NCBI GenBank assembly: GCA_001579985.1
Contig: LRSR01007195.1
Location: 1-35,880, forward strand
Length of the DNA: 35,880 nucleotides
Source: Hypsibius dujardini
Taxonomy: Eukaryota; Tardigrada; Eutardigrada; Parachela; Hypsibiidae
Direction: 5' to 3'
The notes beneath the pieces are model-generated. The model was not told the origin of the DNA and ran no database searches. It worked only from the letters and a program-made list of their open reading frames with translations. Shown here one piece after another: positions 1-12,300 of the stretch. A program made the translations under genes and the position numbers. Positions within the stretch are counted from its first letter, which is position 1; every line of letters begins with the position of its first letter.

Positions 1-379
1 TTCTTGTTTGGAGCAGCGTGTCAATGACGAAAAAGATCTCCAGCAGATAATTGAGCGCGTACAACCACCCAGGCTGAACGTGCTTGAACCCGGCTTGATA
101 GACGATCAACTTGACCGATATGATGCGCAGGAGTGTCATCCCGTACTTACAGAACCAACGGATGAACTGGTCGTCCGACCGGAAAATCAACTGCGTAAAT
201 GTGCGAAACCGCTCCTGCATGGAGATCCTCACTCGGGGGCGATAAGACAAAGACAAGTTCCCACCGACAGGCTTCGGTCGAGCTTCAAATAACCGTCGAT
301 TTTCCTGTTCCAGCTCCATCGTCTCCCTCGCCTCCTCCATCAGCCGGTCCCGTACCTCGGGGAAGTGGTCCAGTACAAT
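1..379 (-). CDS. CNGK-like: CNGK exon 13 (partial): end of repeat C C-helix, linker, S1-S2 of repeat D
   Basis: Acceptor CATTTTAG, phase 0, continues the repeat C C-helix (IVLDHFPEVRDRLMEEARE). It then passes through a charged linker into a fourth repeat: S1 (WFCKYGMTLLRIISVKLIVY) and S2 (LYALNYLLEIFFVIDTLL). The frame is open to base 1, so S3 to the cyclic-nucleotide domain of repeat D lie outside the window. This exon shows that the protein has a fourth repeat. Confidence 0.9.
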   Translation of the reverse strand, partial: MVLDHFPEVRDRLMEEARETMELEQENRRLFEARPKPVGGNLSLSYRPRVRISMQERFRTFTQLIFRSDDQFIRWFCKYGMTLLRIISVKLIVYQAGFKHVQPGWLYALNYLLEIFFVIDTLLQTR

Positions 380-3300
380 CTAAAATGGTGCGTTGTGATA
401 TTGTTCAATTTGTGTTCAAATCCCATAATTATTAATTGTTATTTTAAAGACACGTATTTTTTTACATTTAATAAAGACGAACGGTATTTTAAATATGAGA
501 TTGATTGCGGAAACTGGTCGTCAGCGTTTCTTTTTTTATTTACTCTCTTTGCGTTACTAAGCTTGTAGCATTGCCGTAGCAAACTGAAATCTTTTTGCTT
601 GCCATTTTTTTCTACAGAAAAAGACGTACCATTTCCGGGGAGCTTTTCAAAAAATATTAAAAGATGTTAACTGCTTCTTTTTTAGCGAAATACTGCCCAA
701 ATACAGATTTTCATTAACTTTTATTTTTGTATATACTAAAATAAAGCACTGTTTCTTAAATGGTTGTTAGGAATTTCAGTTTTGGAAGAATCCTCTGTTT
801 AGTTTACATAATTTTCTATTTCGTTTCAGAAGTAGCATCCTAGTTGTCCAAAAAATCCAGCAATTGCCAGTTTTTCAGATATTTTGGCGGATCCAGCGAA
901 TCTTAATTAAATTCATCACTGCAATTTTTCTCGTCAAAATGCAAAGCTGCTGAGTAAGAACAAAGGTTGATGCACTCAAAATTAATTTTAATTGGGCTTA
1001 CAATCCCACAAGATATTCCATCAATTGTAAATTTTCAGTGTATTAAATGCTGTAAATATATTGAAAGATAAACTGAATTACATAAATGAATGCCGTTATT
1101 TGGCCAATTTGGCCAAAAACTAACCTCAAACTCCTCCTTCACCAGGTAATACAAATCGCTGTTTTCCCTAGCCCGAAAACTTGTTTCAGCCTTATGATTG
1201 GTCAAGAAAGCCACTTCCCCCAGAATTCGTCCGGCTCGAATAACGTTCGGTGAGAAGTCCCCCGTCCGGTACTGTATCTCCACACTCCCACGGTAGAGGA
1301 AGAAGAGATCCGCGCCGATATCCCCAATCCGCGTCACATACTCCCCCTCAAGGATGTAGAGGGGTTTGAGGATAGACGCAACCATTTTCTTGAAGCCCAG
1401 CGGAGTGCTCTTTAAAATGGGAATCTGTTCGATGACTTTACGGTAAAGTTGCAGGGCCAATTCCCCTGTCAACGAGGGCGGCAGTCCGGCAATCAGGCCT
1501 TGTTGGTCGATACCCTGCGTCCGCAGCCAGAGGTATTCGTAATAGCGGATGACACGAGTCTGAAGAGACCGTGGGAGGTGCTCGTGTTGGAGATACTTTT
1601 TGATAGCCACTACCCGCTCAAAAAACCGTGAACGTGGAGCATCGCTGTTGGCCTGTTTGTTGATTTAACAAAAAAGAACGATCAGGCAAATTAAAAAGTC
1701 AGCCAAATTAAAAGTAGTAATTTCCTATAAGTTTTTCGATTTATTTGTAACCAATTGTTTGTCTTTAGTTTTGCAAAAAGCGGCCTAATTAAAATACAAG
1801 TATATTATGTTATATATTATAGATGCTATAAAACAGAACGACTGGTCAAGTAGGAAAAAATCAGCCCAGCTAAAAAGCAGTATTTTTATTGGTTTCTCGC
1901 TTAATTTGCCCTTCATTGAGCTAAAAGTGGCCGCCTAAAAGACAATAATTATTGTCTAGTTTTTCTTTGAAACGCACAAACCAAATGCAGAGAATAATGA
2001 ACTAAGACTTTTACTTTTGATTTAGTTTACTAGGAAGAAAATATAATTTTAAATTTTCAAACTCGCCAGTTTTCTGAAGATATATTGGGATAAGGGATAA
2101 GATAGTTCAATAAAATCAAACTAATTTGTTGACGCGGTCTGCGCAGCGCAAAAAATTCAGAATATCGCAAGACATTGCCCTATAATTCTGCCGTTTGCCA
2201 CTGTTTCAAATTGTTAAATCAATTTGATATATTTGGTACCCATAGTAGCAAGTACCTGCTCAAAATAACAAATTTGAGGTGACAAAGTTTCAGGAAATGC
2301 ATTGCACCGATTTTATTATTGGTTCCTAACTAACTCCACATCTTTCTGAGCGTATTATCATCTGGGTCGTACAGTCTTTTTTCTTATCGAAAAACTAGCA
2401 CATTTGATTCAAATTAAATGTTATTCAATATCTATAAAATATCACATAAATGCATTCGTCAGTGTCATTAGTTAGTTAAAATGGGTCACCCTTACTTGTG
2501 CGGCTGAGATAGACGCGATGATGTAGCCGAAGAAAAGGTTTCCCGACACCATAATGAGGAGGAAGAGGAGCTGTTCAGTCTGTGTCAGAGCGTACATATC
2601 GCCGAAGCCGACGCTGGTCGTCGTCGTCACCGCCCAATATAAGCTCGCCACAATCTTCTGTCCGCTCGTGTTGCGCTTTAAGATCCCGCCCAGTTTGAGG
2701 TAAGTCATTTCGATACAATCGAGGGAATTGTCAATGTCGACATTTCCTTTCTCGTCGATGGGGCCGTAGTCGATGCTCCGCTGCCTGGTGCTTGGAGGCG
2801 GCAGGATGGCCCGGCGAGGGCGTGGATGGTAGCTGCGGGAGTTTGAGGACGACTCATCGACCCAATCATCGAACGGCAACGCGGCGGTCTGATACGCGCT
2901 TGATTGTGTAGCGTTCGAGTAGTCCACGTCAAGGGAGACTCCTAGATCCGTGAGGGTCTCGTTTGGGAACTGCAAATCTGTGGAATACGGACCCTTCTGA
3001 TTGAAAGTCAGTCTTAAAGGTATTTTCTTGACAAGCAGACGTTTCCGTTTGCAAAGCCAGTTATAATTATTCGTTGCAATACTTTAACGTTTTGATAAGC
3101 GATTGTTACGACTGTAACAATAACATTGTCTACTCGTGGCCACTTTGACTGGACTGGGCGGGTTTAATTAAGATGTGATGGGTGTTGAAGTAAATGCAAA
3201 ATAATTTTGGGATGACTAGGAGATTTAAGATGGAACAAAAACGTTCATCATGATTCAGAACAGTACTTGCAATTAGGAAGGGTAGAACAGTTTTTTCTTT

Positions 3301-6300
3301 CCGAGGAACGTGAAATATTACTTCGGGTTTCTTTTATACGGTATATTCCTGGAATGCCAACTTTTCTTGCCAAACTTTGAACAAAATAAAGGGAATCTTT
3401 TTCGTTTCAAGACAGTGCAAGACTAAGCCTATTTCATCTATACTAGTACACTCATTCGGTCCTTTTTGGGTAAAGATATTACTTTGACATATAATTTCAC
3501 ACAACACTCCCTCCTCCCCGTACACACACACGTATACTAAGACATTATAAAAATACAGAACTACCCGGCTCCTGATTGAAAATTTTGTGGCTCACTGATT
3601 TTTAGTTTTAAAACCCATGTTTCAAAAAGGCGCAGTTCTCGTTGTAGGAGTTCAAGGTGGTGCCACAATCTGTTTTGGAACTGGGAAATTTTTAAAAAAT
3701 TCAGAACTTCTCGACTCCCATCTTTGGCCGGAGTTGATTGATGAATCTGTTTCAATTTTGAAGCTTATCGAAAGATAATATTAAGCCTGATTATACACAG
3801 AAGGCATGAAAGCGACAGGACCGGAGACGGAAGCAAAGACAGATATAGTGACAAAGAAACATAAGACCACACTAAATATATTTAAAAGTCCAACATGGTC
3901 TTGCAAAGTCAAAATTTCTGCCTTTTGCGAGCGCAGGGTGCGAGCAATAGCGTGTGTATATACTAAATATATACGGACGATGTGAAAGGACGTCGCCGCA
4001 ATTATTTAGCTAAAGAAATAAAGCAAAAAGTACAAAACGAAAACTTCACATCGAACGGACAAAGTTATATACTAGTACTGATAATAACAGTGTCTCTTAA
4101 TCCCATAACAGACAATGGATCTATTGAAATGGATGGTGTCAGAGATTATTTTAGGGTCCTTTAAGGCCCGAACCAGAACTCCCGGAATACTGCTTGAGAG
4201 AAGGGGTAAGGGGCAATGTATTTTGCCGAGCTCGCTCATAAAATTCAGCTTTGTTCCTGGCCCTTTTTAGAGCATGTGCGGACGCTGAGGTCTAAAATCC
4301 CAATGTTCTCTTGGGATTCAAAATATTTTTAAAACTTGTTTCTTTTCATAGAGCTTAGACCATCTGGGAAGGTTTTTACTGCGAAATTTGAAACCATCGT
4401 TGAACTGGTGGTAAGGGACATCGAAAACCGTAAATCTGAAGGTGACTGAGTTTCCGACCAGATACCGGAACATTCACATCGGTTTGAAAATTATCAAGAC
4501 TAAGGTCAAAATTTTTGGGAAAGCGAATTTTGAAAAATCATACCCCTACTCCCTCTAGCCACTTTTTCCAAGTGTCCCAACCCCTATTTCTGAGCTGTAA
4601 AGATCCTACAAGAACCCCTGTGCACGGCACCTCCTCTTAGGAGGCTTATATTGAACCCAATCAAACCTCAAATTTAATGAAAGTTTTTCATAATGTTTCG
4701 AAATCTCACATGCTTCAAAATGATTAGAAACAATAATCCAAGTTTTGGGTTCAGTTTTGAGAAAATGCATTTTGCCCATCTCCCACTCCCTGGCTCTACC
4801 ATGAAAGGTCTTGGTTCTGAATTTTCAGGGCCCTAAAAAACCCCTTCGCAAGTGCTCGTAAATGTTCTTGATGGAGTAAAAAAATGTGATATTAAAAATA
4901 GTAGACTTAGAGTTTGTAGACTTACAACATGATTTTGTCTGGTTCAAAGCACACGAAAGCGGCGGGCACTCGATGGTCAACGGCAGGCAGGTAACCAATG
5001 TGATGTAGATGACGAAATACGTGCAATACTTGATCAGAAAGAGGGAGGACGTGTCCAGTTTGATGTCCGTCTCCAGGAATCTAAACGCGCGCGTCACACG
5101 ATAAATCTGGAAGAGCCGATTCATGCTGACGTACATCAGCCAGTGAAGAACCTCTTCGCGACCACGGGTCAGTTTGCCCTGGGTCATAAAGTCCCCGGCA
5201 ATGGGGATGAAGACAAAAATTTCAAAGGGGATGACGCAAAAGCAGTCCAGCCAAAAGTTGCTCTTGAGGTACCGTTTTGCGGTCATGTAGGGATGTGTCA
5301 CAATGACGTTAATATCTAGAACGAGGAACAAATGTATAAAAAGCTAAACCGAGAATCCTAGGGATGCGATCAAACAATCATAATATTCAACATCAAACAA
5401 TCAAATCAAACCAAACATGCGTCCGTTTAATATGATTTCCGAATTTGATTTATTGATTTTTGTAAACATTAACAATTTCTGAACTTTTATCTTAAAAAAA
5501 ATTAGATGATTTGGTCCAAAACTGGAGTTTACGTGAAATAATTGTTCTCAAAGAGATTGTTTAGCAGGAAAGAATAGCATAAAACCAAAGCTATGTTTTC
5601 TAGATCTCCTTTTTGTAGGATCACCAAATCAAAATATCCATTTAAATTAAATTGAAAAGAAATCAAATCAGAAGTAAATCAAGGGAAGTGTTTGTTGTTT
5701 GATCGCATCCTTATACAGGAATGACTATCGGACTGGCCGCCCCTAGTTACGTATGTCGTGATAAAAAAATTAGGCTATGGATTTCTGAAAGAATGCAAAT
5801 AATTCACAACCATTGCAAAGTAACAAAAATATGAAGATATTAATAAATATAAAGAGTTAAAGTTTCATGTAAAATAATTCAGGCTCCAAAAGCCTGTGTC
5901 ATAGTTTGGAAAAATGCGTTTTGGTCTTGGCGCCAAACCCGTCTAACCGTCTAACATTCTGGCAAAAATGTCATTTCTTTCACCGTTAAACATGTTAATT
6001 AACGTTACCTTGTTATATTTTATTTTATATATTTCACTTTATCGGTAGAAACTGTAGATTAATATGCATTTTAGTATAAATGACGGCATTGACTCGTACC
6101 ATTTGCGTATTGGATGTGGAACTTGAGGTAGATATCATAGACGGCGTAAGCATCAAACAGATATAGCAGTCCAAAGTACTCCCACGCGTCGACCTGAAAG
6201 GCGATCTGCACTAGTCTAAGGATGAATTGGAGGATACAGGCGACCAGACGAACGGTCTCCCAGTACTTGAGGAAGTCACTGTCCATCGGAATAGTTTCTG

Positions 6301-9300
6301 TCTTGAGAGCCTTGTAGAAGAACCTCCCGATACGGGACACCTCAACCACATTGAGATCTTCGCGGAATCGAAGCTTCCGCTTTTCAATCACCGACATCCG
6401 GGTGGGCGAAGCCTGTGATGGAATTGTTCAAAAATATTTAAATATATCTTAAATTGTCAGACAACTTACTGCAGGGCTTCGTCAAACTATTGTTCATCAA
6501 CATTTATCTTGTCAATTGCATGTAATTCTGATTGACGTTTTCCCGACACTTTTACTTTTTACTTTTTGTTTACGACTGTTTATTTTAAAAATTAAACCTC
6601 AATATCCTTAATGCTTTACATAAAAGTACGTAACTAAAATAATACCTATTTTAAAAATGAACTTTAAAAAGGGCACAAAACAATACATAACTGAATTTCA
6701 ACCCTAATTTTGAAGTTAATCAACTTAAATGCCATATCATTTCATATTGAATCAAAATCTTGAGTCTCAAATATGTTTGAAAAAATCAGTTTGTGATAAA
6801 GTGTTCGGTCCCTAATAATTTATTGCACATTTATAACAAAAACATGGCTTACTGCTTATTTCTGTTCATTTTAGAATTTGAATTGCAAATTGCTGATCAT
6901 TTTACTTAAAAGTGCAGAACTAAAATACTGTTTATTTTAAAATGAAGTCTGCAGTGTCTATTAAGTTTTTGCGTATTTTTCACAAAAATGCAAAGGTGGT
7001 TCCTTTAAAGGAGCACAATATAGTCAGTACTTAATATTTAAATTGCAAATTGCTTATATTTTATTAAACATTTAAGACAAAACTACCGTTTCTTTTAAAC
7101 TTTATTTGTTAATTTCAATTATTTTAAGAGAAAAATATTGTATACACTTGAATTTCAAATCGAATAATGAGTTAGAGAACTCAACTGCCGTAGCATTTTA
7201 TTGTGAATGAAAATTGATATTCTCAAACAAATTTGACTAAAATGAGTGTCTGTACTTTTGCTAATGAAGTGTACGGTTCCTATTATTTTTGTGCATATTT
7301 CTGACAGAAATTGAGGCACGATTTTTAAATGAGCACTGGCCTTTTTCCTCCGCGGAATATACGGCTTGGCGTTCCGCGCGGCATTCAGCAGGTCCTCGTA
7401 GTACTTGCGTTCCTCGGAGATGTGCCCGATCTGCGTGGAGAGCCACTCGATGTGGATGGCGACGTGATCGAAGTCCCCCCGCGGCAGCGTCAGCACTTCG
7501 CAGTGGGTGACGGTCTTGATGCTGAGGACCTCATTGCGATTGAAGAGGAACCCAATCTCACCAAAATACATGCCCGGATGGAGGACTGCGACGAGGGTGG
7601 ACGCCGGTTCCGGCTGATACACGTGACAGAATCCCCGGCGAATGACAAACAGTTCTGGGATGAGATCTCCAATTTGGATGATGTACTCGTTTGGCGGGAA
7701 AACGTATCGGCGCACTGCCGGCGCGAGACGCTTTAAAATGTGCTCTTCAATGTTCTTAAAGATGGGAACGCCGGCTACCAGGTGCACCAAGTCGTCCACC
7801 TGTGTCCATGGAATAAATGTTTTTGAATTGGAATTAAATTAAAAATCTGCCCGGGACACCAAAATCTTATTTTACAGTAATTCAAATTTATTTGCTTCGA
7901 AATATAAATTAAAGACTAAACATCAGCGCGTGACGAGCCATCTTATCAAACTAAATTAGAAATGAAGTCTGATAGGAAAGACATTTGGATATATATTTAG
8001 CAAAGTCAATGGGTTATGTCAATGAATTATCAAAATCCTCTTTGTGCGCAATTCAGATTATTTTTAAAATATATTTGAAGAACCCTGGAAGCACTGTAGA
8101 TGTGTGACGGGTATTTAGAAATGTACCTGAATTTCCTCCATGAGATGTTCCGGCATGTCTGCAGTCATTCGTCTCACATTGGGAATCTCCTCCCCGCGAT
8201 TGGTGGTCCATAACAGGGAAACCGACTCTATCGCCCGCTGCTGCACATCTTCCGGGAGATTGTTGTATTGCATGTAGTTAATCAGCCCGAAAAGACGGCT
8301 TTGAAACTGCACCCTGGGAGAGTCGAGATTGGCTATGGTAGCTGTCAATACCGCGGCGCAGTATCCATACGTTAGAACTCCAACTAGCATCACCTAAAAT
8401 AACTATCCTTTAGGAGTAATAATGTTATCACTCTGGTGCAAATTTTTTTTCCAAATCTCTCTAAATCCTTGCGACATTGTTTTTCTTTATGAAGAATATA
8501 AAGATTCGAAAATATATTGTGAAAGATATCTAACGGTGTTAACATTTATTACAGTAGAAGGTAAAACTTTTAAGTTGACGCACGAGCAAAATCACTTTAT
8601 TTTGCCTGCTGTTTCACGATTTGCCAATAGAGTTGAAACTTTGAAAACGTCCAAAAAAAACCTGGTAACGAGATGTTACCCAATTTGAAGTAGGAATGGG
8701 GTTATAGACTAAATTTGTAGGAGACATTGCAATTGGGTTTCGAGGAGACTGGACTTTATCCCTTCAACGAGCAAGTCATCCAAAAAACTGTGCAAATGGC
8801 GTCCAAGCCTATCTTACGGCTGGTCGTCTTCAACCGAAATCCGCTGTTGACGAAAAGCAAATTATCCGAGGTTCGCTTGGTCGCCTTGGTATGCCACAAG
8901 CAGACATTGACGCAACAATTTGCGGTGTTTACCGGAAGCTGAATGGGCATTCGGATGTATACGAGATTGCGTACAACATGAATAAGAGACTGAATCAAAC
9001 GTTGCCGGAAAAAAAGAGGAGACTGAAAGATGTTCGACTGGACACAGACGCACGCAAAATCTGAAGCGAATCCAGTTTTCGATTGGATCGGTGGAGCGAC
9101 TGAATAAGGCAGCAGCTGCAGCGAAAAAAAAATTCGAAAGAGCGAAAAACAAAAAGTCAGGGCCAATAAAAAAAGGTTAGAAACCAGCTAAAAGCCGTTC
9201 AAAATGTGGAAAAAGAAACAACTAACAAATGAGCGTTTTCTGTGTTGCTTTTTCCTGCTTTTGGGGAGAATGAGGTTTTCGTTGTACAGGCTTTTTTTAC

Positions 9301-12300
9301 GTACGTGAAAGTTGCAACATGTGCGCCCCCTGTTTCCCTCGTTGCATCAACTTAAAAGTGACTTTTGTCAGTGCGTCAACTTGAAAGTTTTACCCCGTAC
9401 AGTACAACATTACAGTCCTTTATTTACATTTTATTTAAAATCAGCCCTTTTGAAACCCATAAATTGATAATATAAATTTTGTCATCGAAAAAAATGAAAT
9501 TACTCAATACATTTAGTTCTCTTACGTCATATTTGCGCCCCCTATTAATATAATCCTCTCAGTATTTACTTTTCCAAACATACTCTTGCATGTTTTCTAA
9601 ATACATATTACATATTACGACGTAATGTATATATATTATATTTATGTTAATGCATATTATATAAAATTACGATATTATTATCATTGTTACAAAAAGACGT
9701 TCATGTACATACCATATATTAGGAATACAGCAATTTACATACATCGTCAAACAAATTATTATTTCTTAAATAACCACAATACGTATATTCATGCATAAAT
9801 CCGTACCATATTTGCGACCAGCTGCTCGATAATATGATGCGGGTAAAGGTCGCCGTACCCGACCGTGGTCATGAGAGTGACGGCGTAGTAGACCGAGGAA
9901 GTGTAGCGATAACTCATTGTCCCATTGGCGTTGTCGGGGTAGAGCGGGTCCAGGCCTATCCGAATCCACGGCATGGGCCGCGCCCCTGACCAGCTGTACA
10001 TGGTGCTGTCGTCACACGTCTCCGGGTCGCAGGCTGTTAGGTAGACGGCCACCGCACACAGCTGCGTCAGCATGCAGATGTAAAGGCCGAATTTGAGCAC
10101 TCGCACCCGGGATATGGGGTTGCTCAGATCCGAGCCGAGGTACTCGAAGAATTCCGGTAGGGTCAGTACGCGAAGTGCGCGGTTAACTTTGAGGTAACCC
10201 AGCAAGTTCAGCACCTTTGAGAAGACGGACCGTTTTACATAACCTAATCCAATCTGAGTGCCATGAGGAGGACGGGCTTTAAATTTGATACTTTATCCGC
10301 TGGTTCACAATCAATCAATTTTCAATACCACACTCCGATCTCAACCTAATTTTTTGCTGCACAATGTGTCCCTAAGAATGACTTAAGAATATATATATTA
10401 AGGGATATCTTGTTTTGCAACAGTTTCGAGGTGCACATTCTCTCAAGATTCAATAGTGAATCAAAGCTCCGCCCCCTGACGCCCGCAAACTTTTCGGCTC
10501 ATGCCAATCGATTCTCAAGAACGTTTTTGAGCCCAGATTATTATTGGATAAGGATGAGTTATAAAATTCGTTTCATCGGCGAGGTTGCGATTTGATTTTA
10601 GAAGTTCATTGTCAGAAAATACTGGATGGAACCATTTCAAAAGTTTTTGTCAGTAAAAATGTCAATTTTGGAAATTAATTCATTTACTGATCTTAACAGC
10701 ATTCCTATTACAATTCAAATTCTAATTGCTGGACATCAAGTCAATCTTTCCTGGAGGGAGTTACGGCTCATTTTCGGAATACCACTCAGCAATTCCAAGT
10801 CTAACCTATAGCTCCGCTTCCTGATATCAAAAAAACAACATTTTTTTGATACCGAGACATTTCAAGTTCAATTTGGAGCGAACTCATATCGAAAATCTTC
10901 AAATCACAGCTTTTTCAAAAATCGAAGCTTTAACTGTCAACATAAGGGAAATTAGATATCTCCAGTTGTTTTCTGGACTTTGAAATTCTGCCCAAAACAA
11001 GTGTTCAGTTTTTGTAAATCATCACCCGAGGCTCGTTTAAACCCCTAAACGAGCCTCTCATTATCATTTATATAAAACTAATTTAAAAAATTAAAGCGGA
11101 GCCAGCTTACGAATCCCTCCTCACCCGAAAATTGACCTAAGTCAAGTATTTAGGCAAAAGATTTTGTCTGACAACAAAGGTTGATTCTACTGTACCTCAC
11201 CCTCATGGCTTTGCAGGAGCCGCCGCTCATGGCCGCCACGGCAAACACTTCGATGGGGAAGACGGCTGCAAAATCGGTGTAGCAGCCCCAGCTGCGAAGG
11301 TACGTCAAGGCCATGGCGCGGTGATCGGTGATCTTCCCGTTGGCCGTCTTGATCTGCGTGACAAATTTGAGGCAGTAGTCGAGGATGAAGAAGACATCCA
11401 TCAGGTAGTCGAAGAGGATGACGAAGATGCCGCTGATTTTGCCCTTCGCGTCGGGCACCTCGGCGGTCGGGTCGACTGGACAGGTGGGCTGCTGCAGCAG
11501 CGTGCTGTAGCTCTGGAAGAAACCGACGTAGGTGTTGAGGAAGAAGGTCACAATAACCATGAAGATGAGGCTGCGCTCCCAAAAGTAGTAGAACAGCCCG
11601 TCCGGATCGATGCTGATGTCGTAGAAGGCCTGACGGACGCGACGCAGCCGTGCCTGCAGCTGCTGCACTAGCGAGCCCATATTGAACTCCACCATCTCGT
11701 CCATCGGGTCGCGGATCTTGAAGAGCTCCATCGACTCAGAGACTTTGAGGGTCTCCTGGGGGCGTTCGATGTTGAGGGCGGTCATGAGGGGCCGAAGGTT
11801 GACGCCAATATCGTACTGCAGTTCCTCCATTTTGGCGGAGAGGTCTTTCTGCTGTTTCCTGCGTTTGGCCAACTCTTGGTTGTCGATCGCGAGAATGCCC
11901 TCGTCAATGCGCTGTTGGAGCACACCAGTCCGCTCTTCCGCTCTCAGCTACACATGAAACTCATCAGTACGTAGAGCCATTGCGGTGGTCAGTTTTTGCA
12001 ATCAAGCAAGAAAATGTATCGAAAAAGTTTCGATGACTGACTTTGAACAAGTGATTAGCCAGAGCTTTCAAGGGAATTCCATCAAGGAATTTTGGAAATT
12101 GGCTGATCGCATTTGGCTGACTTGGGGAGTTATTTCAGTGCCGAATTCAGAATCATTTGGGCATGTTTTTTTTACTAAGACCGATTTAAGTGATGAATAT
12201 AAAACATTATGTCACTGCCATAAATAGACGAATTTATTTTTATTTTTGTTCGATCTTAGAACTTGACTGATTGATTGTGACTGGAACGAAAAGCTCCTGT

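Noticed and set aside
1035-1124. Continuation of the exon 12 frame past GAG/GTTAGT
   Set aside because: The nucleotide-binding C-helix resumes exactly at 379 after a canonical acceptor, so this stretch is intron read-through.
7289-7842. Plus-strand frames over CNGK exon 8
   Set aside because: Shadows of the repeat B nucleotide-binding domain on the minus strand.
8422-8688. 88-codon plus frame in intron 6
   Set aside because: AT-rich, no domain; it could only be considered as decayed transposon sequence upstream of the relic, without evidence.
11321-11957. Long plus-strand open frames over CNGK exon 5
   Set aside because: They are antisense shadows of a GC-rich exon whose minus-strand translation is clearly channel S1-S3; the plus translations are low-complexity Val/Glu/Asp-rich with no domain.
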